DNA from: Gemmataceae bacterium
GTDB lineage: Bacteria > Planctomycetota > Planctomycetia > Gemmatales > Gemmataceae
DNA: 64,000 nt
Direction of reading: 5' to 3'
Assembly (NCBI GenBank): GCA_009692065.1
Contig: SHZY01000001.1
Coordinates: forward strand, 1 to 64,000
This document shows positions 34,329-43,333 of the stretch, piece after piece (the stretch's first letter is position 1; every line of letters begins with the position of its first letter). Position numbers and translations under genes: made by a program. The notes below the pieces were generated by a model. It did not search any database, was not told the origin of the DNA, and worked only from the letters and a program-made list of their open reading frames with translations.

Positions 34329-35792
34329 ATGACTCCCCTCCACTCCTGGCTCCAATCCGAATCGCGCCGCCAGTTCCTTGGCCGCGGCGTCAACGCTGTC
34401 GGCTTCGCGGCCCTCGCCTCGCTGCTCGGCGAACAAAAGGTGACCGCTGATAGCGATCCGACCGGGCTCGCCGCCGCGTTGCCACGCACGCACTTCCCGG
34501 CGAAGGCGCGCAACATCATCTATCTGCACATGGTCGGCGGGCCGCCGCAGATGGATCTGTACGACTACAAGCCGCAGATGCGCCGATATTTTGACGTCGA
34601 TCTGCCGGAGTCTGTGCGCATGGGCCAGCGTCTCACCACGATGACCTCCGGCCAGGCGCGTTTCCCGATCGCGCCTTCGAAGTTCCGCTTCGACCGCCAC
34701 GGCAAGTGCGGCATGACCGTCTCCGAGCTGTTGCCCTACACTTCGCGCATGGTCGATGACATGTGCTTCATCCGCACCATGCACACCGAGGCGATCAACC
34801 ACGAGCCCGCCATTACCAACATGCAGACCGGCAACCAAGTCACCGGCCGGCCCTGCCTCGGCGCCTGGGCGTCCTATGGCCTCGGCTCGCTCAATCAGAA
34901 CTTGCCGACGTTCGTCGTCCTCGTCGCTCGCCCGACCAATCAAGAGCAGGTGCAAGCGATCTCGGCCCGCCTTTGGCAATCCGGCTACCTGCCCGGCGAG
35001 CACGCGGGCTGCTCCTTCCGATCCTCAGGCGATCCGATCCTGTACATCAACAACCCGCCCGGCGTCTCCACGGAAGTTCGCCGCCGCACACTCGACGGCC
35101 TGCGCCGGCTCAACGAGATGAACCACGAGCTCGTCGGCGATCCCGAAACGCACACGCGCATCCAGCAGTACGAGATGGCCTTCCGCATGCAGCAAAGCGT
35201 CCCCGAGCTGACCGACATCGCCAGCGAGCCCGCGTCCACTTTTCGCCTCTACGGTGACCAGGCCCGCAACCCCGGCACCTTTGCAAACACAGTCCTGCAA
35301 GCTCGCCGCATGGTCGAGCGCGGCGTCCGTTTCGTGCAGATCTACCACAACAACTGGGACACGCACGCCAACGTCGCCGGCCGGCTGCCCGATCAGTGCC
35401 GTGACGTCGATCAAGCCTGCTGGGGCCTGGTGCAAGATTTGAAGGCGAAGGGCCTATTCGATTCAACGCTCATCATCTGGGGCGGCGAGTTTGGCCGAAC
35501 CATCTACTCGCAGGGCGGTCTGACCGCGCAGAACTATGGCCGCGATCACCATCCGCGCTGCTTCACGATGTGGATGGCCGGCGGCGGCACACGCGGCGGG
35601 CAAATTTACGGCGTGACCGACGACTTCTCGTACAACATCGTCGAGAACCCGGTCCACATTCGCGACTTCCATGCGACGGTGCTGCATTTGCTCGGCATCG
35701 ATCACACGCGGTTTTCGTATCGCTTCCAGGGCTTGGACCAGCGACTGACGGGCGTCGAGCAGGCGCATGTCATCAATGAACTGCTCGCCTGA
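34329..35792 (+). CDS. DUF1501 family exported protein
   Basis: The 487-residue protein has a twin-arginine signal (SRRQFLGRGVNAVGFAALASLLG) and then the DUF1501 domain, a sulfatase/alkaline-phosphatase-like fold. Typical segments are IYLHMVGGPPQMDLYDYKP, MCFIRTMHTEAINHEPAI, FVQIYHNNWDTH and LIIWGGEFGRTI. It pairs with the DUF1549/DUF1553 gene upstream, the standard planctomycete couple, and is probably exported folded through Tat while its partner goes through Sec. Enzymatic activity in this family is undetermined. The start is ATG 34329. Confidence 0.92.
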   Translation: MTPLHSWLQSESRRQFLGRGVNAVGFAALASLLGEQKVTADSDPTGLAAALPRTHFPAKARNIIYLHMVGGPPQMDLYDYKPQMRRYFDVDLPESVRMGQRLTTMTSGQARFPIAPSKFRFDRHGKCGMTVSELLPYTSRMVDDMCFIRTMHTEAINHEPAITNMQTGNQVTGRPCLGAWASYGLGSLNQNLPTFVVLVARPTNQEQVQAISARLWQSGYLPGEHAGCSFRSSGDPILYINNPPGVSTEVRRRTLDGLRRLNEMNHELVGDPETHTRIQQYEMAFRMQQSVPELTDIASEPASTFRLYGDQARNPGTFANTVLQARRMVERGVRFVQIYHNNWDTHANVAGRLPDQCRDVDQACWGLVQDLKAKGLFDSTLIIWGGEFGRTIYSQGGLTAQNYGRDHHPRCFTMWMAGGGTRGGQIYGVTDDFSYNIVENPVHIRDFHATVLHLLGIDHTRFSYRFQGLDQRLTGVEQAHVINELLA

Positions 35793-35814
35793 CGTCTGGC
35801 CTCGTATAAAGACC

Positions 35815-35985
35815 TAACCACAGAGACACAGAGACCCAGAGACCCAGAGAAGAGAAATATCGAAAGCGAATGAGGAAAGAAGAACGAGGAAGTAGGAAAC
35901 GACTTTCGAACTTCTCAATTCCTAATTCCTCGGTCTTCATTCCTCATTGCCTTTCTTCTCTGTGCCCTCTGTGTCTCTGTGGTTA
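35815..35985. repeat. Doubly nested inverted repeat of purine-rich quasi-repeats
   Basis: The outer arms are 35815-35857 and 35951-35985 (TAACCACAGAGACACAGAGA and on). The left arm has one extra 8-nt unit (GACCCAGA). The inner arms are 35866-35898 and 35919-35950 (GCGAATGAGGAAAGAAGAAC and on) and pair with several differences. The arms are built of short units such as ACACAGAG and GAGGAA. It fills the gap before mutS. Confidence 0.9.
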
Positions 35986-36004
35986 GTCCATGCGAGGCAC
36001 GACC

Positions 36005-38530
36005 ATGACCACCCCAATGATGCAGCAATACCGCGATGCGAAAGCGAAGCATCCCGACATGCTGCTCCTTTTCCGCATGGGGGACTTCTACGAACTCTTC
36101 GAAACCGATGCAGAGACAGCCCACAAGGTGCTCGGGCTGACGTTGACGAGCCGCGACAAGGAAATGCCGATGGCCGGCTTTCCGCATCATCAGCTCGAAA
36201 GCTATTTGCATAAACTCTTGCGCCAGGGCTTTCGCGTCGCGGTGTGCGATCAGGTCGAGGACGCCTCGCAAGCCAAAGGCCTGGTCAAGCGTGAGGTGAC
36301 GCGCGTCGTCACGCCCGGGACGATCACCGAGGACGATCTGCTCGATCCGAAGGCGAACAATCACCTCGTCGCTATTCTGCCGACGACGGCTGCCGCGCCG
36401 ACCGGCCTGGCGTGGCTCGATGTTTCCACCGGCCAGTTTTACGCGATGGATGTGATGCCGGATCGGCTGCGCGAGGAGCTGGCGCGGCTCGCGCCTGCCG
36501 AATGCATCGGCCCGGAAACGCAAGCGAACGCTCTGAGCGGAATTTTACAGCGGCTCGCAACGGTCCCCGCCCTGTCAGCGCGGCCGGACTGGACGTTTGA
36601 TCCCAAAACCGCGAAAGAGGCACTCGGCAAGCATTTCGCGGTTTCCACGTTTGCTGGGTTCGGATTCGACGATGCGCAAGCCTGCCTGGCCGCCGCCGGG
36701 GCGCTCTTGCTGTATGTCCAAGAGATGCTGAAGACCGACGTGCGGCACATTCGCCGCCTGGTCCCGTATTTCAGCAACCAGGTGCTGCAACTCGACGACG
36801 TGACGCGCCGCAGCCTCGAATTGACGCGCACGCTGCGCGAAGGCGAACGCCACGGCTCTCTGCTCGCCGCCATCGATCGCACCGTGACGACGATGGGCGC
36901 AAGGCTTTTGCAGCAATGGCTACTCGCTCCGCTGGCGCAGCGAGAGCAAATTGAAGCGCGGCTCGATGGCGTCACCGAATTACTGGAACAGGCCCCTCTG
37001 CGCGATGACTTGCGGCAAGCGCTGAACGAAGTGAACGACCTGCAACGACTCACCTCGCGCGCCAGCACCGGCCGCGCGCTGCCGCGCGATCTTGCCGCCA
37101 TCGGGCGCACCCTGCGTTTTCTGCCGACGATCAAGGCGAAGATCGCCGCGCGCAAGTCGGCCATGCTGCGCGATCTCGAAGCGAATCTCGAGTTATGCCA
37201 GGATTTGCGGGCCACGCTCGATGCGGCGATTGTCGATGATCCGCCGCTCTCGGCCAAGGAAGGCGGCCTGATCAAGCCCGGCTATGCCCGCGACCTCGAC
37301 GAACTGCGTGACATCGCCAAAGGGGGCAAGGAGTGGATCACACGCTTCCAGGCCTCCGAGATCACACGCACCGGCATCAATTCGCTCAAAGTCGGCTTCA
37401 ACCAGGTCTTCGGCTACTACATCGAAATCACTCACGTTCACACCGCCAAGGTGCCGGCTGATTACCAGCGCAAGCAGACCTTGAAGAATGCCGAGCGCTA
37501 CATCACGCCGGAGTTGAAGGAGTACGAGGAGAAAGTCCTCTCCGCGGAGGAGAAAAGCCAGGCACGCGAATACGAGATCTTTCTCGGCCTGCGCGATCAG
37601 GTCGCGGCGCAGACCCATCGGCTTCTGCAAACCGGCGAGGTTCTCGCGCAACTCGATGTGCTGGCGGCGCTCGCCGATCTCGCCGTCTCGCGCCAATACG
37701 TGCGGCCAAGCTTGAGCGATGAGCCGATCCTTTTGATCAAGGAAGGCCGGCATCCGGTGCTCGATCAGACGTTGCCGCCCGGCACGTTTGTGCCCAACGA
37801 TGCGCTCCTCGGTAACGACGACGGCATGTTCCTTCTGATCACGGGGCCGAACATGTCAGGCAAAAGCACCTACATCCGGCAGGTCGCTCTCTTGGTGCTG
37901 CTGGCCCAGATCGGCAGCTATGTGCCTGCCAAGAGCGCCGCGATCGGCATCGTCGATCGCATCTTCACCCGCGTCGGCGCCAGCGATGAACTGAGCCGCG
38001 GGCAGAGCACCTTCATGGTCGAGATGACCGAGGCGGCCAACATCCTCAACAACGCCTCGCGCATGAGCCTGGTGATTCTCGACGAGATCGGCCGCGGCAC
38101 CTCCACTTATGATGGCGTGTCGCTGGCGTGGGCGATCACCGAGTATCTGCACAATCAGATCGGTTGCCGATCGCTGTTCGCGACCCACTATCACGAGCTG
38201 GCCCAGCTCGCCGAGACGTTGCCAAACTTGCGCAACTGCAACGTGCTGGTGCGCGAATGGCAGGAGGACATCGTCTTTCTGCACAAGATCGCGCCGGGCA
38301 GCGCCGACAAAAGCTACGGCATCCACGTCGCCCGGCTCGCAGGCATTCCAGGCGAGGTGCTCGATCGCGCAAGCCAGGTGTTGCAACAATTGGAATCGCA
38401 CCATCTCGATGAGGAGTTGCCGAAGCCGCGACTAAAGCGAACGAAGAAGGTGATCCGCGAGGTGATGCCGATGTTGTTTGAAATGGAGGAAAATGCGTCC
38501 ACGAAGGACACGAAGAGCACAAAGGGCTAA
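36005..38530 (+). CDS. mutS: DNA mismatch repair protein MutS
   Basis: The 841-residue protein (from ATG 36005, with GAGG eight bases upstream; ATG 35990 is also possible) is full length. The mismatch-reading Phe-x-Glu motif is intact (MGDFYELFETDAE). The connector, lever and clamp domains follow, then the ATPase with Walker A GPNMSGKST, SRGQSTFMVEM, Walker B VILDEIGRGTST and the His switch ATHYHELAQL. It recognises base mismatches and small loops with MutL. No mutL is in the window. The last ten residues (ENASTKDTKSTKG) are not typical of MutS and are encoded by the left arm of an inverted repeat. Confidence 0.97.
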   Translation: MTTPMMQQYRDAKAKHPDMLLLFRMGDFYELFETDAETAHKVLGLTLTSRDKEMPMAGFPHHQLESYLHKLLRQGFRVAVCDQVEDASQAKGLVKREVTRVVTPGTITEDDLLDPKANNHLVAILPTTAAAPTGLAWLDVSTGQFYAMDVMPDRLREELARLAPAECIGPETQANALSGILQRLATVPALSARPDWTFDPKTAKEALGKHFAVSTFAGFGFDDAQACLAAAGALLLYVQEMLKTDVRHIRRLVPYFSNQVLQLDDVTRRSLELTRTLREGERHGSLLAAIDRTVTTMGARLLQQWLLAPLAQREQIEARLDGVTELLEQAPLRDDLRQALNEVNDLQRLTSRASTGRALPRDLAAIGRTLRFLPTIKAKIAARKSAMLRDLEANLELCQDLRATLDAAIVDDPPLSAKEGGLIKPGYARDLDELRDIAKGGKEWITRFQASEITRTGINSLKVGFNQVFGYYIEITHVHTAKVPADYQRKQTLKNAERYITPELKEYEEKVLSAEEKSQAREYEIFLGLRDQVAAQTHRLLQTGEVLAQLDVLAALADLAVSRQYVRPSLSDEPILLIKEGRHPVLDQTLPPGTFVPNDALLGNDDGMFLLITGPNMSGKSTYIRQVALLVLLAQIGSYVPAKSAAIGIVDRIFTRVGASDELSRGQSTFMVEMTEAANILNNASRMSLVILDEIGRGTSTYDGVSLAWAITEYLHNQIGCRSLFATHYHELAQLAETLPNLRNCNVLVREWQEDIVFLHKIAPGSADKSYGIHVARLAGIPGEVLDRASQVLQQLESHHLDEELPKPRLKRTKKVIREVMPMLFEMEENASTKDTKSTKG

Positions 38531-38600
38531 ACGGACGGAATGTCCGTTAGAGTTTTTTTTTCATTCCGATCCTTCGTGTTCCTTGGTGGCCCTTCGTGGA
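38498..38600. repeat. Imperfect inverted repeat, TCCACGAAGGACACGAAG family, overlaps mutS end
   Basis: The left arm 38498-38526 is inside the mutS frame. The right arm 38571-38600 ends one base before the stop of the convergent gene. The first ten bases match exactly and the rest is an imperfect run of CACGAAGG-like units. Confidence 0.85.
38528..38561 (+). terminator. Intrinsic terminator of mutS
   Basis: A stem of AACGGAC/GTCCGTT with a 5-nt loop (38530-38548) is followed after two bases by nine T's. It lies within the loop of the larger inverted repeat and overlaps the stop codon. Confidence 0.8.
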
Positions 38601-40997
38601 TCAATCGACTTTCTTCTCTTTTTCCTTGGGCGCCGGCGGATCATCGGGCCGGAACTTGATCAGGTCGGCGCCGGTCTTGGCGGCGGTGGTCCGGCTGAAC
38701 ATGCCGATCGCGATTACGAGTTGGTTGTGAAAGGGCTGCCCCGGGGCGGCGATCTGGTGGGCCTGGCGCAAATCGTCCTGCAGCTTCTTGCCGACGGTGA
38801 CGCCGTTCTTCTGCATGTGCCGATTGAGTTCCTGCAAGGCCGGCTCGCGCAGCTTGATGTCGCGTGCGGGGTCGCCGGCGATGCCCGCCAGTTTGTTTTG
38901 AATCGTATTGACGGAGAGTCTGCTGCTGCCAGGCAGTCGGCCGAGGATCTTGATCGCCGTCGTCGCATTCTTCTCGTTGGATTTCAGTTGTTCGAGAATC
39001 ACATCAAAAGCCGGCGCGATGTCGTAGCCCTGGAGATCGCCCTGGCTGATGCTCCAGAAGGTGTCCAGCGCGGTCTTGGCAAAGAGCATTCGCTCGTCCG
39101 GCGTCAATTTCGCCAGCTGAACGTTCTTGACGTGCGTTGCCGCCAAACTTTTGAATTCGTCATCGGCCTTGAATTTGTCCTCGGTGATAACGATGGCATT
39201 CGGGTTGGACGCAATCATCTGCTTGACGACTTTCTCGCGGGCCTTATCAACTACCACGATCATCGGCAAACCACCGAGATCAAAGTGCTGCCGAAGCTGG
39301 CCGTACACGTGCGGGAAGTCGGCATTGGCCATGCCCTTGTGCAGGATGATCAGATCGAAATCAGCGCTGGCCGTGCCCTTCTTGACGGCCTCTTGCACCT
39401 TGCTGGCGAGAACAGGTTCGAAGCCGAGGGCGCCGACCGTTTTCCGTATCGCCTGCTCGTCGCCGAGTGGGGCGTGGACGACGAGCGATTTTGACGTTGC
39501 CTCGCTCGCCAGGAATCGGCGGGACAGTTCGACGATGCGTTCCGCCTCCACCGCGGGCCTCGTGGTCGGGGGCATTCTTAGCATCGCCTTCATGGCCGCG
39601 AACTGCACGCGGCGATCTGGATAGTAGAGCGCCTTGACGATGCCACGCGGCTGACCGCTCGGATTGAGCCGAGCGGCGCGGAATTCAGCGCGCTCCCCCA
39701 GTGCCATAATCAACGGCAGAATGACCGGAAGCTGCCGGTCTTCCATGCCGCGCTCCAGGACACGAAGGGCGAGGTCGGCGTCGAGCGAGGTCAGGAGCTG
39801 GTGCATCCTGGGAGAAATCGCTTCGGTCAGAATTTGATCGACCTTGGGCCGATAGTGCCGATCCAGCATCAAGCTCAAGAATACGACCTGAGCGGGTTGA
39901 TAGGCTGGATCGAGATCGAGCGCCTCGCGCGCGTAGCGCATGCCGAAGAACTCCTCGGCACGTGAAGGCGAAAGGCCGGTTGGGGCGAGCGCCAGGGCTT
40001 CGCCGTTCCACTCCCAGACCAGCACGTCCTTGTCCTCCTTGAACTTCACATTGTGCTGGTAATAGCGCTCAGCCTCGTAGGTAAGCGTCTCCTTGGACGG
40101 CGGCAACTCGTCAATCGGAAGGCGCAGGAGCGACGCCAGCACTTCCTTGGCACGGTCGCGCACGCCGGCAGGATATTGCTTGGCCGCCGACATGTGCCAC
40201 AGGTACGGGATCACCCGCTTGTCGTCCCGCTGGCGGAAGATCTCCAGAAGCGTTAAACGCAATTCGATGTCGCGATAGTCCTTCTCGTTGACGGCCTTGA
40301 AGACTTCCAGGTAAACCGACACCGTCTCCGGACCCATGCGCAGCAAGGTCTCACGCACGCGCCCATGGAGCGGCTTGCCGAAACTCTTCCGCAGCTCCTC
40401 GATCAGATAAGGAACCGCCCGTTCGCGCGAACGCGCAATTTGGACATAGGCATAACCGCGCTCTTCCGGCGTCGGGGCGTCGAGCCGGGCGATGTATTTC
40501 TTGATCCGGTCGGGGTCGCTGAGGTGCTTTTCGACGGCCTTGGTGACGCGGTCGATCAGTCCTTCGACGTTCGCCAACGCTTCGGTTCGAAACGGCGGAT
40601 GATCCGACCAATCGATCGGCTTCACGAGCCTGAGCCGCAGAAACGCCGACATGCCCTCGGCCTGTTCGAACTTGACGAGGTCCTTGTCGATCTCGTCGGC
40701 CGCATCGGTCTTGATGGCGGGGTCGTTGCCCAGCATGCGTTTGAGGTGCAGAGCTGCCAGATCGAATTTTCCGAGTTCCATTTCGAACTTGATGGCGGAC
40801 CAGTACTCGATGGTCTTCTCCGGCCTCTTGAAGAAGACGCGGTATTCCTCGTTGGCCTTGTCGAGCAGTTCGATGGTTTTCTTTTTGGTGAGGATGGCCT
40901 GCTTGTCTTTTTCGTCGTCCTGGCCGCGCGCGGGGGCTTGGGCGCGGAACGCGATGACGATCGAGACGAACGCGAAAAACCAGCGAGAAGAATTCAT
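38601..40997 (-). CDS. Large exported repeat protein with a C-terminal receiver-like domain
   Basis: I do not recognise a named family. The 798-residue protein has a signal peptide (MNSSRWFFAFVSIVIAFRAQAPARG) and a long alpha-helical middle resembling HEAT/TPR-type solenoid repeats (VPYLIEELRKSFGKPLHGRV, VIPYLWHMSAAKQYPAG, VQFAAMKAMLRMP). At about residues 520-650 an alpha/beta domain (SADFDLIILHKGMANADFPHVY and LPMIVVVDKARE) follows the pattern of a response-regulator receiver, but the usual phospho-Asp context is replaced by LIILHKG. Such receiver-like domains inside exported HEAT proteins occur in planctomycetes. Role unknown, probably scaffolding in the periplasm. The start is ATG 40997. 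Confidence 0.7.
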   Translation of the reverse strand: MNSSRWFFAFVSIVIAFRAQAPARGQDDEKDKQAILTKKKTIELLDKANEEYRVFFKRPEKTIEYWSAIKFEMELGKFDLAALHLKRMLGNDPAIKTDAADEIDKDLVKFEQAEGMSAFLRLRLVKPIDWSDHPPFRTEALANVEGLIDRVTKAVEKHLSDPDRIKKYIARLDAPTPEERGYAYVQIARSRERAVPYLIEELRKSFGKPLHGRVRETLLRMGPETVSVYLEVFKAVNEKDYRDIELRLTLLEIFRQRDDKRVIPYLWHMSAAKQYPAGVRDRAKEVLASLLRLPIDELPPSKETLTYEAERYYQHNVKFKEDKDVLVWEWNGEALALAPTGLSPSRAEEFFGMRYAREALDLDPAYQPAQVVFLSLMLDRHYRPKVDQILTEAISPRMHQLLTSLDADLALRVLERGMEDRQLPVILPLIMALGERAEFRAARLNPSGQPRGIVKALYYPDRRVQFAAMKAMLRMPPTTRPAVEAERIVELSRRFLASEATSKSLVVHAPLGDEQAIRKTVGALGFEPVLASKVQEAVKKGTASADFDLIILHKGMANADFPHVYGQLRQHFDLGGLPMIVVVDKAREKVVKQMIASNPNAIVITEDKFKADDEFKSLAATHVKNVQLAKLTPDERMLFAKTALDTFWSISQGDLQGYDIAPAFDVILEQLKSNEKNATTAIKILGRLPGSSRLSVNTIQNKLAGIAGDPARDIKLREPALQELNRHMQKNGVTVGKKLQDDLRQAHQIAAPGQPFHNQLVIAIGMFSRTTAAKTGADLIKFRPDDPPAPKEKEKKVD

Positions 40998-41029
40998 CGG
41001 TGTTGTCACCTCGGCGAACGGCCAAACGA

Positions 41030-42310
41030 TCAACATTCCAACTCCGGCCGAATCAAATCGTCAAACGTTTCGCGGCGGCGGATCAGGTGATGTTCGCCGC
41101 CATCGACCAGCACCTCGGCGGCGCGGGGCCGGCCGTTGTAGTTCGATGCCATCGCCATGCCGTAGGCGCCGGCGCTGAAGGTCGCCAGTAACTCGCCGCG
41201 TGTCATCGGCGGCAGGTAGCGGTCCTTCGCCAGGAAATCGCCCGATTCACACACCGGGCCGACGACATCGCACTTCTTTGTCCCCGGATTTTCGATCTGA
41301 AAATCCTCCGGCGGCGCAAAGTTCTGTGCAGGCGCGACCGGCCAGATGCGGTGGAACGAATCGTACAAGGTCGGGCGGATCAGATCGTTCATCGCCGCAT
41401 CCTGGATGACGAAATGCTTGCCGCCGGAGTCCTTGGTGTAGATCACGCGACTGACGAGGAGCCCCGCATTGCCGACGATGAAACGGCCCGGTTCCAGAAC
41501 GATCCGACAGCCCGATTCCTGGATGGCCGGCACGATCACCTCGGCAAAGGCGCTGGCCGGCAAGGCTTCATTCTTCTTGTAATGGATGCCGAACCCGCCG
41601 CCCATATTCCAGACGGTGATCTGGTGCCCCTGCCGCCGCAACTTGTCGATCAGCACCAGCCCCTTCACCATGCCCTGGCGATACGGCTCGACCGTGATGA
41701 TCGGCGACCCCAGGTGCATATGCAATCCTACCACCTTGATGTGCGGATTCTTGAGCACATTTTGGGCGAATTCGAGGACCGTATCGATATCGAGCCCGAA
41801 CTTGACGCCTTTGACGCTGGTATCGGTCTTGGCGTGCGTCTTGGGGGGCAAATCGGGGTTCACCCGCAGGGCGACGTTCGCTACCCGGCCCATCGATTTC
41901 GCAATCTCGGCGATGGCCGACAGCTCGCCTTCGCTTTCGACGTTGAAGAGAAAAACGTTGTGCTCAAGGGCGGTGCGAATCTCGGCGTCGGTCTTGCCGG
42001 CGCCGGCAAAAACGATCTTGTCGGCCGAGCAACCTGCCTTGAGCGCGCGAAACAGTTCGCCGCCGCTGGTCACGTCGCAACCCGCGCCCCCCTCGACCAT
42101 GAGGCGGGCGATGTGCAAGTTGCCGTTCGTCTTGATGCTGTAGCAGACGAGCGGGTCGACGGCCTTGAACGCCGTCTGAATCGCCTTGAGGTGATGAACG
42201 AGCGTCTTGCGGCTATAGACGTAGAGCGGCGTGCCGTATTTCTCGGCGAGCACCGGCACGGGGACCTCGTCGCAGTGGAGGACGCGGTTGCGGTAGGTGA
42301 AGTGGTCCAT
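41030..42310 (-). CDS. lysA: Diaminopimelate decarboxylase
   Basis: The 426-residue PLP enzyme carries out the last step of lysine synthesis, meso-diaminopimelate to L-lysine. The PLP-binding lysine is in LVCYSIKTNGN. The glycine-rich phosphate site is in NMGGGFGIHY, followed by ILEPGRFIVGNAGLL, and the active-site Cys is in GPVCESGDFLAKD. The C-terminal beta-barrel is complete. The context is not a lysine operon: the neighbours are an exported protein and the xis pair. It starts at ATG 42310. Length and motifs match bacterial LysA. Confidence 0.92.
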   Translation of the reverse strand: MDHFTYRNRVLHCDEVPVPVLAEKYGTPLYVYSRKTLVHHLKAIQTAFKAVDPLVCYSIKTNGNLHIARLMVEGGAGCDVTSGGELFRALKAGCSADKIVFAGAGKTDAEIRTALEHNVFLFNVESEGELSAIAEIAKSMGRVANVALRVNPDLPPKTHAKTDTSVKGVKFGLDIDTVLEFAQNVLKNPHIKVVGLHMHLGSPIITVEPYRQGMVKGLVLIDKLRRQGHQITVWNMGGGFGIHYKKNEALPASAFAEVIVPAIQESGCRIVLEPGRFIVGNAGLLVSRVIYTKDSGGKHFVIQDAAMNDLIRPTLYDSFHRIWPVAPAQNFAPPEDFQIENPGTKKCDVVGPVCESGDFLAKDRYLPPMTRGELLATFSAGAYGMAMASNYNGRPRAAEVLVDGGEHHLIRRRETFDDLIRPELEC

Positions 42311-42385
42311 GGAAAAACACCAATGAGAAAAACAGGCTCATTCAAGATATCAACACAAGCGAAATGACAGATGAAGACGTTTGCC

Positions 42386-42484
42386 TCACCAGTTGAAATA
42401 CGCGATCCAGTAATACCGCGCTACGAACGCGATCAGCATCAGAAGCACGGGGGTTGCCAACAAATAAAGCCAGAGTCTATTCAT
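42386..42484 (-). CDS. Candidate 32-residue single-helix membrane peptide
   Basis: The frame encodes MNRLWLYLLATPVLLMLIAF followed by VARYYWIAYFNW and a stop. A strongly hydrophobic helix is flanked by basic and aromatic residues, a convincing transmembrane pattern for so short a frame. It begins nine bases after the XisI stop, so it could be translated with it. It lacks a clear ribosome binding site. It may be chance in a GC-rich genome, but the region is otherwise empty. Confidence 0.4.
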   Translation of the reverse strand: MNRLWLYLLATPVLLMLIAFVARYYWIAYFNW

Positions 42485-42493
42485 GAGGCGGTT

Positions 42494-42829
42494 CTATGCC
42501 ACCGCGTAATCCGTGAGCGGCCGCACTTCCGGCGGCTGGAAGCCGAGGACGATATCCTTCTTCGGCACGCCCGCCCACTCCAGGTCGTGAGCGACGACGG
42601 CATCGGTGTTGTCGCATTGAAGCCAAATCTTGCCGTCGATAATGTCGAGATGGATAACGACGCCGTACGCGCTGTGCGGACCATCCCAGCCCATTCGGAG
42701 CAGAAGGTAGCGATCATTTGTCTCATCGAAGACGTTCTCGCTGCGCATGTCGCCACGCGAATAACCAATGCTCGCGTATTCGGTCAAGACTTGTCGAATG
42801 ATGCTGCGATAGTTTTTCAGGGAATCCAT
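42494..42829 (-). CDS. xisI: XisI-like protein
   Basis: The 111-residue protein matches the XisI family (fdxN-element excision controlling factor): MDSLKNYRSIIRQVLTEYA, FDETNDRYLLLRMGW, HLDIIDGKIWLQCDNTDA and the C-terminal VPKKDIVLGFQPPEVRPLTDYAVA. In heterocystous cyanobacteria XisH and XisI assist a recombinase in excising a nif element. Elsewhere the pair is found without the recombinase and its role is unknown. It lies 11 bases downstream of a damaged xisH, and there is no recombinase here. The scattered distribution suggests horizontal transfer. Confidence 0.85.
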   Translation of the reverse strand: MDSLKNYRSIIRQVLTEYASIGYSRGDMRSENVFDETNDRYLLLRMGWDGPHSAYGVVIHLDIIDGKIWLQCDNTDAVVAHDLEWAGVPKKDIVLGFQPPEVRPLTDYAVA

Positions 42830-42840
42830 TTTTTGATCTC

Positions 42841-43235
42841 CTAGGTCTGCGGATCGAAGACGATGATTCGCAGGCGCTCGCTTCCGATCAAGGCACGGCC
42901 TTCAACCGTTGAGAAAAGCTTGAAGTAGACTCTCTCGGCAACGGCCATGAGCAGTTCTCGCTCTGGCTGGTCCGACGCTTCGAGCGCGGCACGGTAAATA
43001 ACGAATTGCCCAAGGGCCTGCTGCAAATCTTGCATTTCCGAGGGCCCGATGAAACTCTTGATCTCAACTGCAATCTTGCGTCCCAGTTTCTCCGCGGCGA
43101 GAACCTCTTCGGCCCTAGATCGATGTGTACGTCCTTCTTCGCCCATTTGAGGGAGAGCGGATCGTCGGTTATTTTCCAGCCATCCTTAATCGACGCCGTC
43201 TTGCATTGATCGTGGTAGACATCTCTTGCTGGCAT
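42841..43235 (-). pseudogene. xisH: XisH-like protein, interrupted by a one-base frameshift
   Basis: The N-terminal part is read from ATG 43235: MPARDVYHDQCKTASIKDGW through KWAKKDVHIDLG. Then the frame drifts into nonsense. The C-terminal part (AEEVLAAEKLGRKIAVEIKSF to RIIVFDPQT) lies in another frame and ends at 42841. One missing G in the G-run on the minus strand at about 43113-43115 restores a complete XisH of about 132 residues. XisH proteins have a nuclease-like core (here DLG, then VEIKSF), so loss of frame probably inactivates it. A sequencing error or ribosomal slippage cannot be excluded. Confidence 0.8.
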
Positions 43236-43333
43236 GGGCCACCATTTGCCGTATCAACAGAAGCGAATCGTCTCAGAAATCATTGTAATGGATGACGGAT
43301 TCGATTTGCAAACGAAAATGCCGCGCGAGTGGG

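Noticed and set aside
38601..40997. Reading the C-terminal alpha/beta domain as a functional response regulator
   Set aside because: The protein is exported and the phospho-acceptor context is missing, so only a fold resemblance is claimed.
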